DNA of 64,000 bases from Williamsia sp. (lineage in GTDB: Bacteria > Actinomycetota > Actinomycetes > Mycobacteriales > Mycobacteriaceae), in contig NZ_JAEMTF010000010.1 in the NCBI RefSeq assembly GCF_016462415.1, positions 18,994-82,993 on the forward strand, given 5' to 3'. The first letter of the stretch is position 1, and each line of letters starts with the position of its first letter. The notes under the pieces are model-generated. The model did no database searches and was not told where the DNA came from. It saw nothing but the letters and a program-made list of their open reading frames with translations. This document shows positions 27,372 through 36,119 of the stretch, piece after piece. The position numbers and the translations under genes were made by a program.

Positions 27372-27461
27372 GTGTTCGAACCCAACGGCTACCAGGTGCG
27401 ATACCGGTTGTCCCTGATCGCGGTGGAATACCGCTGCGTCGCAGACATTTTCTGTCGCTGA
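27372..27461 (+). CDS. Leaderless leader peptide of the sulfate transport operon
   Basis: 29 codons from GTG 27372. The end of the peptide, EYRCVADIFCR, has Cys codons at positions 22 (TGC) and 28 (TGT), just before the stop. The layout matches the cysteine-responsive attenuator ORFs reported ahead of sulfur-assimilation operons in mycobacteria: leaderless start, short frame, terminal Cys codons. When charged tRNA-Cys is low, ribosomes would pause here and change folding of the RNA downstream. It lacks the common RRHVDL motif found in the nirA leader. Confidence 0.65.
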   Translation: MFEPNGYQVRYRLSLIAVEYRCVADIFCR

Positions 27462-27468
27462 CCCACGC

Positions 27469-27545
27469 GGGGCGCCGCCGTGCGCGCCCCCATGTCTCGA
27501 ACTCTCGAACGTCCTTCTCCACGTACCAGACCAAGGGGTCGCCCC
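27469..27545 (+). promoter_or_regulatory. Attenuator-type hairpins between leader peptide and subI
   Basis: GGGGCGC (27469-27475) can pair with GCGCCCC (27484-27490), 8 nt after the leader stop. A second small hairpin, GGGG-TCG-CCCC (27535-27545), buries the subI ribosome binding site AAGGGG. The first CCCC could alternatively pair with that GGGG. These competing structures would let ribosome position on the leader affect subI translation. Confidence 0.45.
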
Positions 27546-28706
27546 ATGTTCGTCCATCGAGTCCCGGCACCACGCCGGGCCCCGGCCGCCCGACGATTCC
27601 CGTCGTCGGTCGCCCGCCTGTCGAGGGCGGTGGTGTCGATGCTCGTCGTGGCGGCCACCGTCGCCGCGTGCGCGGGCGGGTCCACCGACACCCCGGGCGG
27701 AGAGAACATCTCCAGCGGTTCGCAACACGTGAACCTGATCGCCTACGCCACCCCCAAGCCCGGCTTCGACAAGATCATCCCGGCGTTCCGGGAGACCGAG
27801 GCGGGCAAGGACATCGGCTTCTCCCAGTCCTACGGAGCCTCCGGGGACCAGTCCCGCAAGGTCGCCCGCCGTGTGCCCGCCGACGTGGTCAACTTCTCCG
27901 TCGAGCCCGACATCACCCGGCTCGTCACCGCGGGAGTGGTCGACAAGGACTGGAAGTCCCAGCACGCCCCGTACAACAGCACGCCGTTCGGATCGGTTGT
28001 GGCGCTGGTGGTCCGTGAGGGCAACCCGAAGAACATCCGCAACTGGGACGACCTGCTCAAGCCGGGCGTCGAGGTGATCACCCCCAACCCCGGCAGCTCC
28101 GGCTCGGCGAAGTGGAACCTGCTCGCCCCCTACGCCGCGGAGAGCAACGGCGGTGCGAACCCCAAGGCGGGTCTCGCCTACGTGACCAAGCTGCTTCGCG
28201 ACCACATCCGGGTCAACCCGAAGTCGGGGCGCGAGGCGACCACCACCTTCGAGCAGGGCCAGGGCGATGTCCTGATCAGCTACGAGAACGAAGCGATCAT
28301 GCTGTCGCGCAAGAACAACACCGCACCGCGGTCGCAGCGGGTCGACTACGTGATCCCCCCGACGACGTTCAAGATCGAGAACCCGGTCGCGGTGGTCAAC
28401 ACCAGCGACAACAAGGCCGCCGCGAACGCGTTCGTCGACTATCTCTTCACCGATGAGGGGCAGCGGATCTGGGCCCAGCAGGGCTTCCGCCCGGTCAAGC
28501 CCGACGTCATCGAGGCGACCAGGTCGCTGTTCCCCGGGACCATCGACAAGCTGTGGACGATCTCCGATCTGGGCAAGGTGCTGGGCAAGGGCACCGCGGC
28601 CAAGAACAAGGGCAAGGACCTGACCGGCTGGAAGGCCGTCGACTCCGCGCTCTTCGGGACCAAGGGCGCGATCAGCAAGATCTACGACGCAGGAGGCAAG
28701 TCATGA
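27546..28706 (+). CDS. subI: Sulfate ABC transporter substrate-binding lipoprotein
   Basis: 386 residues from ATG 27546. A long basic N-region and hydrophobic stretch lead to the lipobox VAAC (lipid-modified Cys42), so it is anchored outside the membrane. The mature part has the sulfate/thiosulfate-binding fold (VNLIAYATPKPGFDKIIPAF, NPGSSGSAKWNLLAPY, GDVLISYENEAI). AAGGGG lies 7 nt before the ATG; in-frame starts upstream (27480, 27492) lack such a site and would lengthen the signal. Stop and cysT start overlap (ATGA). Confidence 0.93.
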   Translation: MFVHRVPAPRRAPAARRFPSSVARLSRAVVSMLVVAATVAACAGGSTDTPGGENISSGSQHVNLIAYATPKPGFDKIIPAFRETEAGKDIGFSQSYGASGDQSRKVARRVPADVVNFSVEPDITRLVTAGVVDKDWKSQHAPYNSTPFGSVVALVVREGNPKNIRNWDDLLKPGVEVITPNPGSSGSAKWNLLAPYAAESNGGANPKAGLAYVTKLLRDHIRVNPKSGREATTTFEQGQGDVLISYENEAIMLSRKNNTAPRSQRVDYVIPPTTFKIENPVAVVNTSDNKAAANAFVDYLFTDEGQRIWAQQGFRPVKPDVIEATRSLFPGTIDKLWTISDLGKVLGKGTAAKNKGKDLTGWKAVDSALFGTKGAISKIYDAGGKS

Positions 28707-29560
28707 CGTCGGTGCAGGTCGAACCCGTATCCGCCGCACCACCCCCGAAGCTCGCGGGAGGCCGCCGGATCGTCGGTGGCGGGCCGCTGGGCATCGGGGT
28801 GGCCGGACTCTGGCTCACCGTCATCGTCCTGCTGCCGCTGGCCGCGATCACCGCGAAGTCGTTCGAGGACGGCTGGAGCGGATTCGCCGATGCGGTCACC
28901 GCCGACAACGCGGTCGGTGCCATCCAGACCACGGTGCTGGTGTCGGTGGTCGTCGCCCTGGTGAACGTGGTGATGGGCACGCTCGTGGCGTGGGTCCTCG
29001 TCCGGGACGAATTCCCGGGCAAGCGGATCGTCAACGCGCTCATCGACCTCCCGTTCGCGTTGCCGACGATCGTCGCGAGCCTCGTCCTGCTGTCTCTCTA
29101 CGGGCCCAACAGCCCGATCGACATAGAGCTCAACGCGACGAAGCCCGCCCTGGTGATCGCGCTGGCCTTCGTGACGCTGCCGTTCGTGGTGCGTCAGGTG
29201 CAGCCCGTGCTGATCGAGGTCGACCGCGAGGTCGAGGAGGCCGCGGCATCGCTCGGCGCGTCCAACCTGACCATCTGGTGGCGGATCATCGTCCCGTCGC
29301 TCGCACCGGCGATCCTCACCGGCGCCGGGTTGGCCTTCACCCGAGCCATCGGCGAGTTCGGCTCGGTCGTGCTCATCGGCGGCAACATCCCCGGCGACAC
29401 CCAGGTCGCGTCGCAGTACATCCAGCAGCAGCTCGAGGTCGACAAGCCCATCGACGCCTCCGCGGTGTCGGTCGTACTGCTGCTCATCGCCTTCGTCGTC
29501 CTGCTGGTGCTGCGCGTCGTCGGACGTCGGTCGGCCAAGCGTGAGGGAGCGGACTCGTGA
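28703..29560 (+). CDS. cysT: Sulfate ABC transporter permease CysT
   Basis: 285-residue permease with about six membrane segments and the EAA loop for contact with the ATPase (EEAAASLGASNLTIWWRIIVPSL). Forms the channel with CysW. The ATG overlaps the subI stop and a GGAGG-type site lies just upstream. A Pro-rich N-terminus (about 1-25) precedes the first segment. Confidence 0.95.
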   Translation: MTSVQVEPVSAAPPPKLAGGRRIVGGGPLGIGVAGLWLTVIVLLPLAAITAKSFEDGWSGFADAVTADNAVGAIQTTVLVSVVVALVNVVMGTLVAWVLVRDEFPGKRIVNALIDLPFALPTIVASLVLLSLYGPNSPIDIELNATKPALVIALAFVTLPFVVRQVQPVLIEVDREVEEAAASLGASNLTIWWRIIVPSLAPAILTGAGLAFTRAIGEFGSVVLIGGNIPGDTQVASQYIQQQLEVDKPIDASAVSVVLLLIAFVVLLVLRVVGRRSAKREGADS

Positions 29561-30465
29561 AGCTGTCACCGGCGTCGAAGTACGGTCTGCGCACCGTCGC
29601 GCTGCTCTACCTGTTCGTGCTGCTCGTCGTCCCGGTGGCGCTGATCTTCTGGCGCTCCTTCGAACACGGACTCGGGCAGTTCTGGGACTGGATCACCACC
29701 CCGGCGGCGATCTCGGCGCTGCAGCTGAGCCTGCTCATCGTGATCATCGTCGTACCGCTCAACGTCATCTTCGGTGTCGCGACGGCGATCGCACTGGTCC
29801 GCGGCCGGTTCCGCGGCCGCGGCATCGTGCAGGCCATCATCGACCTGCCGTTCGCGGTCTCCCCGGTCGTGGTCGGTGTGTCGCTGATCCTGCTGTGGGG
29901 ATACGGCGGCTGGTTCGGCGGCATCGAGAGCCTGGGCTTCCGCGTGATCTTCGGGCTGCCGGGCATGGTCCTCGCGACCATCTTCGTCACCCTGCCGTTC
30001 GTCGTCCGCGAGGTCGAACCGGTGCTCCGGGAGATCGGGACCGAACAGGAGGAGGCCGCGGCCACCCTCGGAGCCGGCGGCTGGCAGACGTTCCGACGCA
30101 TCACCCTGCCGGCGATCCGGTGGGGCCTGACCTACGGCGTGGTGCTCACGGTGGCGCGCAGCCTCGGCGAGTACGGCGCGGTCATCATCGTCTCGTCCGG
30201 GTTCCCCGGTATCTCGCAGACCCTGACGCTGCTGGTGTCGTCGCGCTACACCGACGACTACAACGAGTTCGGCGCCTACGCGGCGGCGACCCTGCTGATG
30301 TTCATCGCGCTGCTCGTCCTGCTCGCGATGACCCTCATCGAACGACGCGGTGCGGTGGGGCGGGTCACCCGCAGCGCACGTCGCACGAGCAACGACACCC
30401 CCGACCCGACCGACGAGACCCTTCCGATCGACACCACAGCCGGTGACAAGGAGTACGCACGATGA
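29557..30465 (+). CDS. cysW: Sulfate ABC transporter permease CysW
   Basis: 302 residues, about six membrane segments, EAA loop [23 protein letters not shown]. The GTG overlaps the cysT stop by 4 nt, and the stop overlaps the cysA ATG. The last 40 residues form a charged cytosolic tail. Confidence 0.95.
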   Translation: MKLSPASKYGLRTVALLYLFVLLVVPVALIFWRSFEHGLGQFWDWITTPAAISALQLSLLIVIIVVPLNVIFGVATAIALVRGRFRGRGIVQAIIDLPFAVSPVVVGVSLILLWGYGGWFGGIESLGFRVIFGLPGMVLATIFVTLPFVVREVEPVLREIGTEQEEAAATLGAGGWQTFRRITLPAIRWGLTYGVVLTVARSLGEYGAVIIVSSGFPGISQTLTLLVSSRYTDDYNEFGAYAAATLLMFIALLVLLAMTLIERRGAVGRVTRSARRTSNDTPDPTDETLPIDTTAGDKEYAR

Positions 30466-31457
30466 CGATTTCTGTTTCCGGTGCCAACAAGCGCTACGGC
30501 GACTTCGCGGCCCTCGACGACGTGTCGCTGGAGATCCCGTCCGGATCGCTGACCGCCCTGCTCGGCCCGTCGGGATCGGGCAAGTCGACGCTGCTGCGGT
30601 CGATCGCCGGGCTGGACCAACTCGACTCCGGCACCGTCTACATCAACGGTGACGACGTGACCAGGGTGTCGCCGCAGAACCGCGACATCGGGTTCGTCTT
30701 CCAGCACTACGCCGCGTTCAAGCACATGACCGTGCGCGAGAACGTCGCGTTCGGCCTCAAGATTCGCAAGCGCCCCAAGGCCGAGGTCGCGAAGAAGGTC
30801 GACGAGCTGCTCGACGTCGTCGGACTGGCCGGGTTCCAGACGCGCTACCCGGCGCAGCTGTCCGGCGGGCAGCGCCAACGCATGGCGTTGGCCCGCGCGC
30901 TGGCGGTCGACCCGAAGGTGTTGCTGCTCGACGAGCCGTTCGGTGCCCTCGACGCCAAGGTGCGCGAGGATCTCCGCAAGTGGTTGCGGCGTCTGCACGA
31001 CGAGGTCCACGTGACCACGGTGCTCGTCACCCACGACCAGCAGGAGGCCCTCGACGTCGCCGACCGGATCGCGGTCCTGAACAAGGGGCGGATCGAGCAG
31101 GTCGGCAGTCCCGACGACCTGTACGACCGTCCGCAGAACGAGTTCGTGATGTCGTTCCTGGGGTCGGTGGCCAAGCTCAACGGATCGTTGGTCCGTCCGC
31201 ACGACATCCGCGTCGGACGCACACCCGACCTGGCGCTGTCGAGCGCCGATCAGGCCAGCGCCGAGACCGGCGTGCTCAAGGCCAGGGTGCACCGGGTCGT
31301 GCATCTCGGGTTCGAGGTCCGGGTCGAGTTGTCGAACGTGGCCACCGGCGACGAGTTCCACGCCCAGATCACCCGCGGTGACGCCGAGGCGCTGGCGCTG
31401 TCCGAGGGCGACGAGGTCTACGTGCGCGCCACGCGCGTACCGGCCATCGCGAGTTAG
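30462..31457 (+). CDS. cysA: Sulfate ABC transporter ATPase
   Basis: 331 residues. Walker [11 protein letters not shown]-loop, signature [15 protein letters not shown], Walker [13 protein letters not shown], switch His in VTHDQQEA, and a C-terminal TOBE-like domain (about 240-331). It drives sulfate import with SubI/CysT/CysW. AAGGAG lies about 11 nt before the ATG. No clear hairpin separates its stop from the converging hydrolase gene 21 nt away. Confidence 0.96.
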   Translation: MTISVSGANKRYGDFAALDDVSLEIPSGSLTALLGPSGSGKSTLLRSIAGLDQLDSGTVYINGDDVTRVSPQNRDIGFVFQHYAAFKHMTVRENVAFGLKIRKRPKAEVAKKVDELLDVVGLAGFQTRYPAQLSGGQRQRMALARALAVDPKVLLLDEPFGALDAKVREDLRKWLRRLHDEVHVTTVLVTHDQQEALDVADRIAVLNKGRIEQVGSPDDLYDRPQNEFVMSFLGSVAKLNGSLVRPHDIRVGRTPDLALSSADQASAETGVLKARVHRVVHLGFEVRVELSNVATGDEFHAQITRGDAEALALSEGDEVYVRATRVPAIAS

Positions 31458-31478
31458 GACGGACCTGGGCGGTGTCGC

Positions 31479-32276
31479 TCAGGCGAGCAGCAGGTCGATG
31501 ACACGATCGGCGACGATGCGCATACCCGCGGCAGTCGGGTGGAACGACGAGGAGAGCCTCCGGGCCGAGAACCCGTTGACCCAGGGATCGGGCGATCCCG
31601 CCCCGTGTCCGCTGCCGTACGACGACGCCGGCACGATCTCGGCGCCCGATTCGCGCGCGGCTGCCAGGTAGATCTCAGACAGCGTCGTGGCCACTGCGCG
31701 CGCATGGTCGACCTCCTCGGCTCTCAGCGGGACCGTGGCGCTCATCGCCGTGCCGGCGTCGAGGATGGGTAGGTAGTCGACCAGGACGACTCGTGCGCGC
31801 GGAGCGCGCCGTCGTGTCTCGCCGACGATGCGAGTGAGGCCGCGCACGGTCGTCGTGATCTGGTCATCTGACATCGGACGTGTCGCGGTTCGTTTATGCA
31901 GCGGCGCCGCCAGCAGCGATGTGATCCGATGCTCGTCGAGCCGATTGACAGCGGACCTCAGGAGCAGTCCGCCGAGATACCCCAGATCATTACCGCCTGC
32001 CGTGATCGTCACCAGGTCCGTCGCGGAGTCGACGGCCTCGATCTGTGGTGGGAACCGACGGCCGACGGCTCGCTGCGACTCGGTCAGAATCGTCGTCGTC
32101 GTGGCACCCGAGACCGTCGCATCCGTCACGGTGGCCCCCAGATGGGCCGCCACCAGATGCGCGTAGTTGTTGCCGGAGCGGGCCGCGCGGCGATCGATGA
32201 TCGGCTCGATTCCGGGTCCGGCTGCGAAAGAGCTCCCGAGTGCGACGTACCGTGCCACGCCCGAATTCCTGTTCAT
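31479..32276 (-). CDS. SGNH/GDSL hydrolase
   Basis: 265 residues. Block I is YVALGSSFAAGPG (nucleophile Ser in GSSF), block III GGNDLGYLGG, block V SSFHPTAAGM with catalytic His. This is the lipase/esterase group near Rv0518-type GDSL proteins. No signal peptide is seen from ATG 32276, which has GGGAGAG 3-4 nt upstream; earlier in-frame starts would add an unrelated stretch. The gene sits between the two sulfur operons and does not fit sulfur metabolism, so it may be an insertion. Confidence 0.8.
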   Translation of the reverse strand: MNRNSGVARYVALGSSFAAGPGIEPIIDRRAARSGNNYAHLVAAHLGATVTDATVSGATTTTILTESQRAVGRRFPPQIEAVDSATDLVTITAGGNDLGYLGGLLLRSAVNRLDEHRITSLLAAPLHKRTATRPMSDDQITTTVRGLTRIVGETRRRAPRARVVLVDYLPILDAGTAMSATVPLRAEEVDHARAVATTLSEIYLAAARESGAEIVPASSYGSGHGAGSPDPWVNGFSARRLSSSFHPTAAGMRIVADRVIDLLLA

Positions 32277-32358
32277 GACTCTCCCGTGTGCCGGTGATGG
32301 TCGGTGGCGACACCCGAGCGCGACGGGTGCGTGGTTCGGCGGACATCGGGGAACGATG

Positions 32359-33093
32359 TCAGACGCGTACGCCGCTCCCGGCAGCCACGCGATAGCGCTC
32401 ACAGATGATCGCGACGAGTCCGGGATGCGGCCCGATCGGCCCGGCCACCGCGGCGTGGGGCGCCATCACGTCCAGCGCGCTCTCCACCCGATCGGTGAGC
32501 GTGCCCGCGGACAGGAAGTACGGGCTGAGCACGATGCGTCGCGCACCGTCGGCGGTCAACGCGTCGATCGCGGAACGCAGGTGCACCCCGTCGGTGCCCA
32601 GGCGCGTCGCGAACAGCGGGCGCACAGCGGTGCCGCCGAGCCTGTGCGAGAGACGTCGCGCGACGGCATCCAGCTCGCCGTCGGACGCCGGGTCGCGACT
32701 GCCGACCGCGCAGACGATCACCCCGTCGTCGTCGCGGGTTCCGATGTGCGCGAGACGATCTGCCAGAGCATCGATCAGTCGACCGTCGCCCCCGAGCGTC
32801 GCCGTCTGGGTGACCGCCGTGTCCGGGCGATCGGCGCGAAACGCGTCGATGATCGCCGGGAGGTCGACCGTCGCGTGGAACGCGGTGGAGAACAGCAACG
32901 GGACCACCACGACGTGCGAGCCGACCGCATCCGACAACGCGTCGCCCACGGTGGGCTCGTTGAGGTCGAGGTAGGCGAGTTGAACCGGAACGCCGGGCAA
33001 CGCCGTGTCGACGGCATCACGCACCCGCTCCGCGGTGACCGCGAAGCGGGGATCACGGCTGCCGTGCGCCGCGAGGACCAGCGTGGGGGTCAC
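32359..33093 (-). CDS. Sirohydrochlorin chelatase (CbiX-like)
   Basis: 244 residues with two CbiX half-domains: the first opens LVLAAHGSRDPRF (metal-binding His) and the second begins near VIVCAVGSRDPASDGE. It inserts Fe into sirohydrochlorin to make siroheme, the cofactor of NirA. The GTG overlaps the cysN stop (GTGA). It closes the nirA operon, as che1 (Rv2393) does in mycobacteria. Confidence 0.88.
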   Translation of the reverse strand: MTPTLVLAAHGSRDPRFAVTAERVRDAVDTALPGVPVQLAYLDLNEPTVGDALSDAVGSHVVVVPLLFSTAFHATVDLPAIIDAFRADRPDTAVTQTATLGGDGRLIDALADRLAHIGTRDDDGVIVCAVGSRDPASDGELDAVARRLSHRLGGTAVRPLFATRLGTDGVHLRSAIDALTADGARRIVLSPYFLSAGTLTDRVESALDVMAPHAAVAGPIGPHPGLVAIICERYRVAAGSGVRV

Positions 33094-34385
33094 ACCAGTT
33101 CGGACAGGTGCAGCGGTGCGAGCGCGTCGCCGACGAGACCGGCGCCGAGGGTGTTGCCGCCCTGAGGGTCGATGAGCAGGAAGCTGCCGGACTCGCGGCT
33201 GACCAGGTAGTCGTCCGCGCTGATCGGCTGCGCGGTCTGGACCGAGATCCGACCGATCTGGTTGAGCTCCAACCGATCCGGTGCGTCTCGCAGAGAGAGT
33301 TCCTGCTCGTCGAACAGCGTGTCGACGCCACCGACGATGGCGGGCGTGGTGAACGCGCCGTGCTTGAGCAGGAGTCGCGCGCCGGGCAGCAGTGGCTTGT
33401 CGCCGAGCCAGCACACGGTCGCGGTGAAGCTCGAGATCGGCTCCGGCGCATCGTGGGCCGCGGCGATGACGTCGCCCCGCGAGATGTCGATGTCGTCGGC
33501 GAGCAGCACGGTCACGCTACGGCCGGTGTGTGCGGACTCGAGCGAGCCGTCGGCGGTGTCGATGCCCGCGACCGTCGTGCGGATCCCGGACGGGAGCACC
33601 ACGACGTCGTCACCGACCTCGACACGACCGGCGGCGACCTGCCCCGCGTAGCCGCGGTAGTCCGGGTACTCGGCGGTGCGCGGACGGATCACGTACTGCA
33701 CCGGGAAGCGGAACCCGACGGGCGCGCGATCAGCGACGTTGGGGGCCGTCTCCAGGTGCTCGATGAGCGTGGGACCGTCGTAGAACCCGGTGAGCTCCGA
33801 GCGGGTCGCCACGTTGTCACCGCGCAGCGCCGAGACGGGGATGGCCTGCACCTGCTCGTCGGACCAGCCCAGCGTCCGGGTCAGGTCGGCGAAGGTGGCG
33901 CTGATGTCGGCGAACACCGTCTCGGCGTCGTCGACGAGGTCGATCTTGTTGACCGCCAACACCAGTTGCGGCACACCCAGCAGGGCCATCACCGCGGCGT
34001 GCCGACGGGTCTGGGCGACCACGCCGGTGCGTGCGTCGACGAGCAGGATGACCAGCGACGCCGTCGACGCGCCGGAGACCGTGTTGCGGGTGTACTGGAC
34101 GTGGCCGGGGGTGTCGGCGAGGACGAACGACCGGCGCGGGGTCGCGAAGTACCGGTAGGCGACGTCGATGGTGATCCCCTGCTCGCGCTCGGCGCGCAGG
34201 CCGTCGACGAGCAGCGACAGATCAGGGGTGTCGAGTCCCTTGTCCACCGAGGCGCGGGTGACCGCGTCGATCTGGTCGGCGAGAACGGATTTGGTGTCGA
34301 ACAACAGTCGTCCGACCAGGGTCGACTTGCCGTCGTCGACGCTGCCCGCGGTGGCGATGCGGAGAAGGTCGGGTCCTGCGGTCAT
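33090..34385 (-). CDS. cysN: Sulfate adenylyltransferase subunit 1 (GTPase)
   Basis: 431 residues. EF-Tu-like GTPase domain with G1 GSVDDGKST, G3 DTPGHVQY and G4 NKIDLV, then two beta-barrel domains. With CysD it forms APS from sulfate and ATP, driven by GTP hydrolysis. The protein ends after the barrels: the APS kinase (CysC) domain fused to CysN in M. tuberculosis is absent. The ATG overlaps the stop of an 18-codon micro-ORF rather than cysD. Confidence 0.95.
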   Translation of the reverse strand: MTAGPDLLRIATAGSVDDGKSTLVGRLLFDTKSVLADQIDAVTRASVDKGLDTPDLSLLVDGLRAEREQGITIDVAYRYFATPRRSFVLADTPGHVQYTRNTVSGASTASLVILLVDARTGVVAQTRRHAAVMALLGVPQLVLAVNKIDLVDDAETVFADISATFADLTRTLGWSDEQVQAIPVSALRGDNVATRSELTGFYDGPTLIEHLETAPNVADRAPVGFRFPVQYVIRPRTAEYPDYRGYAGQVAAGRVEVGDDVVVLPSGIRTTVAGIDTADGSLESAHTGRSVTVLLADDIDISRGDVIAAAHDAPEPISSFTATVCWLGDKPLLPGARLLLKHGAFTTPAIVGGVDTLFDEQELSLRDAPDRLELNQIGRISVQTAQPISADDYLVSRESGSFLLIDPQGGNTLGAGLVGDALAPLHLSELV

Positions 34386-34438
34386 CGGTTGCGTCCGTTC
34401 ATCTCACCAGTGGCGTTCATCGGGGTGCGGGCGCTCAT
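34382..34438 (-). CDS. 18-codon micro-ORF bridging cysD and cysN
   Basis: On the minus strand the cysD stop reads TGATG, giving an ATG at 34438. The frame (MSARTPMNATGEMNGRNR) ends with TGA at 34384-34382, which overlaps the cysN ATG (ATGA). The 52-nt gap is thus filled exactly by one frame with coupling overlaps at both ends. It contains three Met codons. It may be a real peptide or a device that carries ribosomes from cysD to cysN. Confidence 0.4.
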   Translation of the reverse strand: MSARTPMNATGEMNGRNR

Positions 34439-35391
34439 CAGAAGTACCCCTCGCGCTTGCGGTCCTCCATCGCCGCCTCCGACACCCGGTCGTCGCCGCG
34501 GGTGGCGCCGCGCTCGGTCAGACGCGACGCGGCGACCTCGGCGAGGACCGCGTCGTTGTCGGCGGCGTCGGACAGGACCGCGCCGGTCGTCGAACCGTCG
34601 CCGACGGTGCGGTACCGCACCGAGAGTCGTTGCACCTGCTCGCCGTCGCGGGGCCCGCCCCACGGTCCGGGCGTCATCCACATGCCGTCGCGCTCGTAGA
34701 CGTCACGCTGATGCGCGTAGTAGATCGCGGGCAGCAGGACCTGCTCGCGGGCGATGTACCGCCACACGTCGAGCTCGGTCCAGTTCGAGAGCGGGAACAC
34801 GCGGACGTGCTCGCCCGGGGCGTGGCGACCGTTGTACAGGTTCCACAGCTCGGGACGCTGACGCTTGGGGTCCCACTGCCCGAAGGCGTTGCGCAGCGAG
34901 AAGATCCGCTCCTTGGCGCGGGAGCGCTCCTCGTCGCGACGTCCGCCGCCGAAGACCGCGTCGAAGCGGTTCGCGGTGATCGCGTCGAGCAGGGGAACGG
35001 TCTGCAACGGGTTGCGGACACCGTCGGGTCGCTCCGTCAGCCGACCATCGGCGAGATAGTCCTCGACACTCGCGACGTGCAGGCGCAGGTTGTGCCGCGC
35101 GACCACCTCGTCGCGGAACGCCAACACCTCGGGCAGGTTGTGCCCGGTGTCGACGTGCAGGAGCGAGAACGGGATCGGTGCGGGCCAGAACGCCTTGATC
35201 GCCACGTGCAGCAGGACCGTGGAGTCCTTGCCGCCGGAGAACAGGATGACCGGACGCTCGAACTCGCCTGCCACCTCACGGAAGATGTGGATGGCCTCGG
35301 ACTCCAGGGCGTCGAGAGTGCTGTACTCCGACTTGTCGCTCACCCCCGCGGGGGGCGTGGTCCCGACGGCGTTCGACTGTTCGATGGTCAT
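34438..35391 (-). CDS. cysD: Sulfate adenylyltransferase subunit 2
   Basis: 317 residues of the PAPS-reductase-like adenylyl fold, with the PP-loop VILFSGGKDSTVLLHVA, then HVDTGHNLPEVLAFRD and VFGGGRRDEERSRAKER. It adenylates sulfate with CysN. ATG 35391 overlaps the cysH stop (ATGA). C-terminal EDRKREGYF is typical. Confidence 0.96.
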   Translation of the reverse strand: MTIEQSNAVGTTPPAGVSDKSEYSTLDALESEAIHIFREVAGEFERPVILFSGGKDSTVLLHVAIKAFWPAPIPFSLLHVDTGHNLPEVLAFRDEVVARHNLRLHVASVEDYLADGRLTERPDGVRNPLQTVPLLDAITANRFDAVFGGGRRDEERSRAKERIFSLRNAFGQWDPKRQRPELWNLYNGRHAPGEHVRVFPLSNWTELDVWRYIAREQVLLPAIYYAHQRDVYERDGMWMTPGPWGGPRDGEQVQRLSVRYRTVGDGSTTGAVLSDAADNDAVLAEVAASRLTERGATRGDDRVSEAAMEDRKREGYF

Positions 35392-36119
35392 GAGGCGTGC
35401 AACCCGCATTCTGTCTTGGAGCGTCCGGCCCAACGGCCACTGCGCGGATCGGCACCCGGTGCCGGCTTCACGGTGCAGGGTTCGCACCCGATGGACGGAT
35501 ATCCCTCGTCGACGAGGGGGTTGACCAGGACGCCACGACGGTCGATGTAGTCCTGCATCTGCTCGTCGGTCCAGGCGGCGATCGGGTTGATCTTCACCAG
35601 ACCGAAGCCCTCGTCGAACGAGATCAGCGGCGCGTTCGCGCGGGTGGGGGACTCGACGCGGCGGATGCCGGTGACCCAGGCCGAGAAGCGGCTCAGCTCG
35701 CGCTGCAGCGGGACCACCTTGCGCAGGCGGCAGCACTCGGCGGGGTTCGACGCGAACAGGTTGCGCCCCAACAGCTGATCCTGTTCACCGACGGTCTGCT
35801 CGGGCGTCACGTTGACGATCTCGACGCCGTAGACCTGCTCGACCGCGTCGCGTGTCCCGAGGGTCTCGGCGAAGTGGTAGCCGGTGTCGAGGAACAGGAC
35901 CTTCAGTTTCTCGTTGTCGATCAGCGCCGGGTCGATCGTGTCGACGGCGAGGTCGACGAGGGCCGCGTCCTGCATGTTCGACGCGACGACGAAGTCGGTG
36001 CCGAAGTTCTCCGCGGTCCACGCGAGCAGCTGCTGTGGCGTCGCGTCCGGGCCGAGATCACGGTTGCCCGCGTCGACCAGTTCCCGTAGCTGCGCTTCCA
36101 CGCGCACTGCCGTACTCAC
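35388..36119 (-). CDS. cysH: Adenylylsulfate (APS) reductase, [4Fe-4S] type
   Basis: 243 residues. The Cys129-Cys130 pair (PAECCRLRKV), with Cys212 and Cys215 (GCEPC), forms the [4Fe-4S] site that marks APS-type rather than PAPS-type reductases. The catalytic Cys238 lies in the C-terminal TECGLH motif. It reduces APS to sulfite with thioredoxin. GTG 36119 overlaps the nirA stop and is preceded by a strong AGGAGGAGG site. Confidence 0.95.
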   Translation of the reverse strand: MSTAVRVEAQLRELVDAGNRDLGPDATPQQLLAWTAENFGTDFVVASNMQDAALVDLAVDTIDPALIDNEKLKVLFLDTGYHFAETLGTRDAVEQVYGVEIVNVTPEQTVGEQDQLLGRNLFASNPAECCRLRKVVPLQRELSRFSAWVTGIRRVESPTRANAPLISFDEGFGLVKINPIAAWTDEQMQDYIDRRGVLVNPLVDEGYPSIGCEPCTVKPAPGADPRSGRWAGRSKTECGLHAS

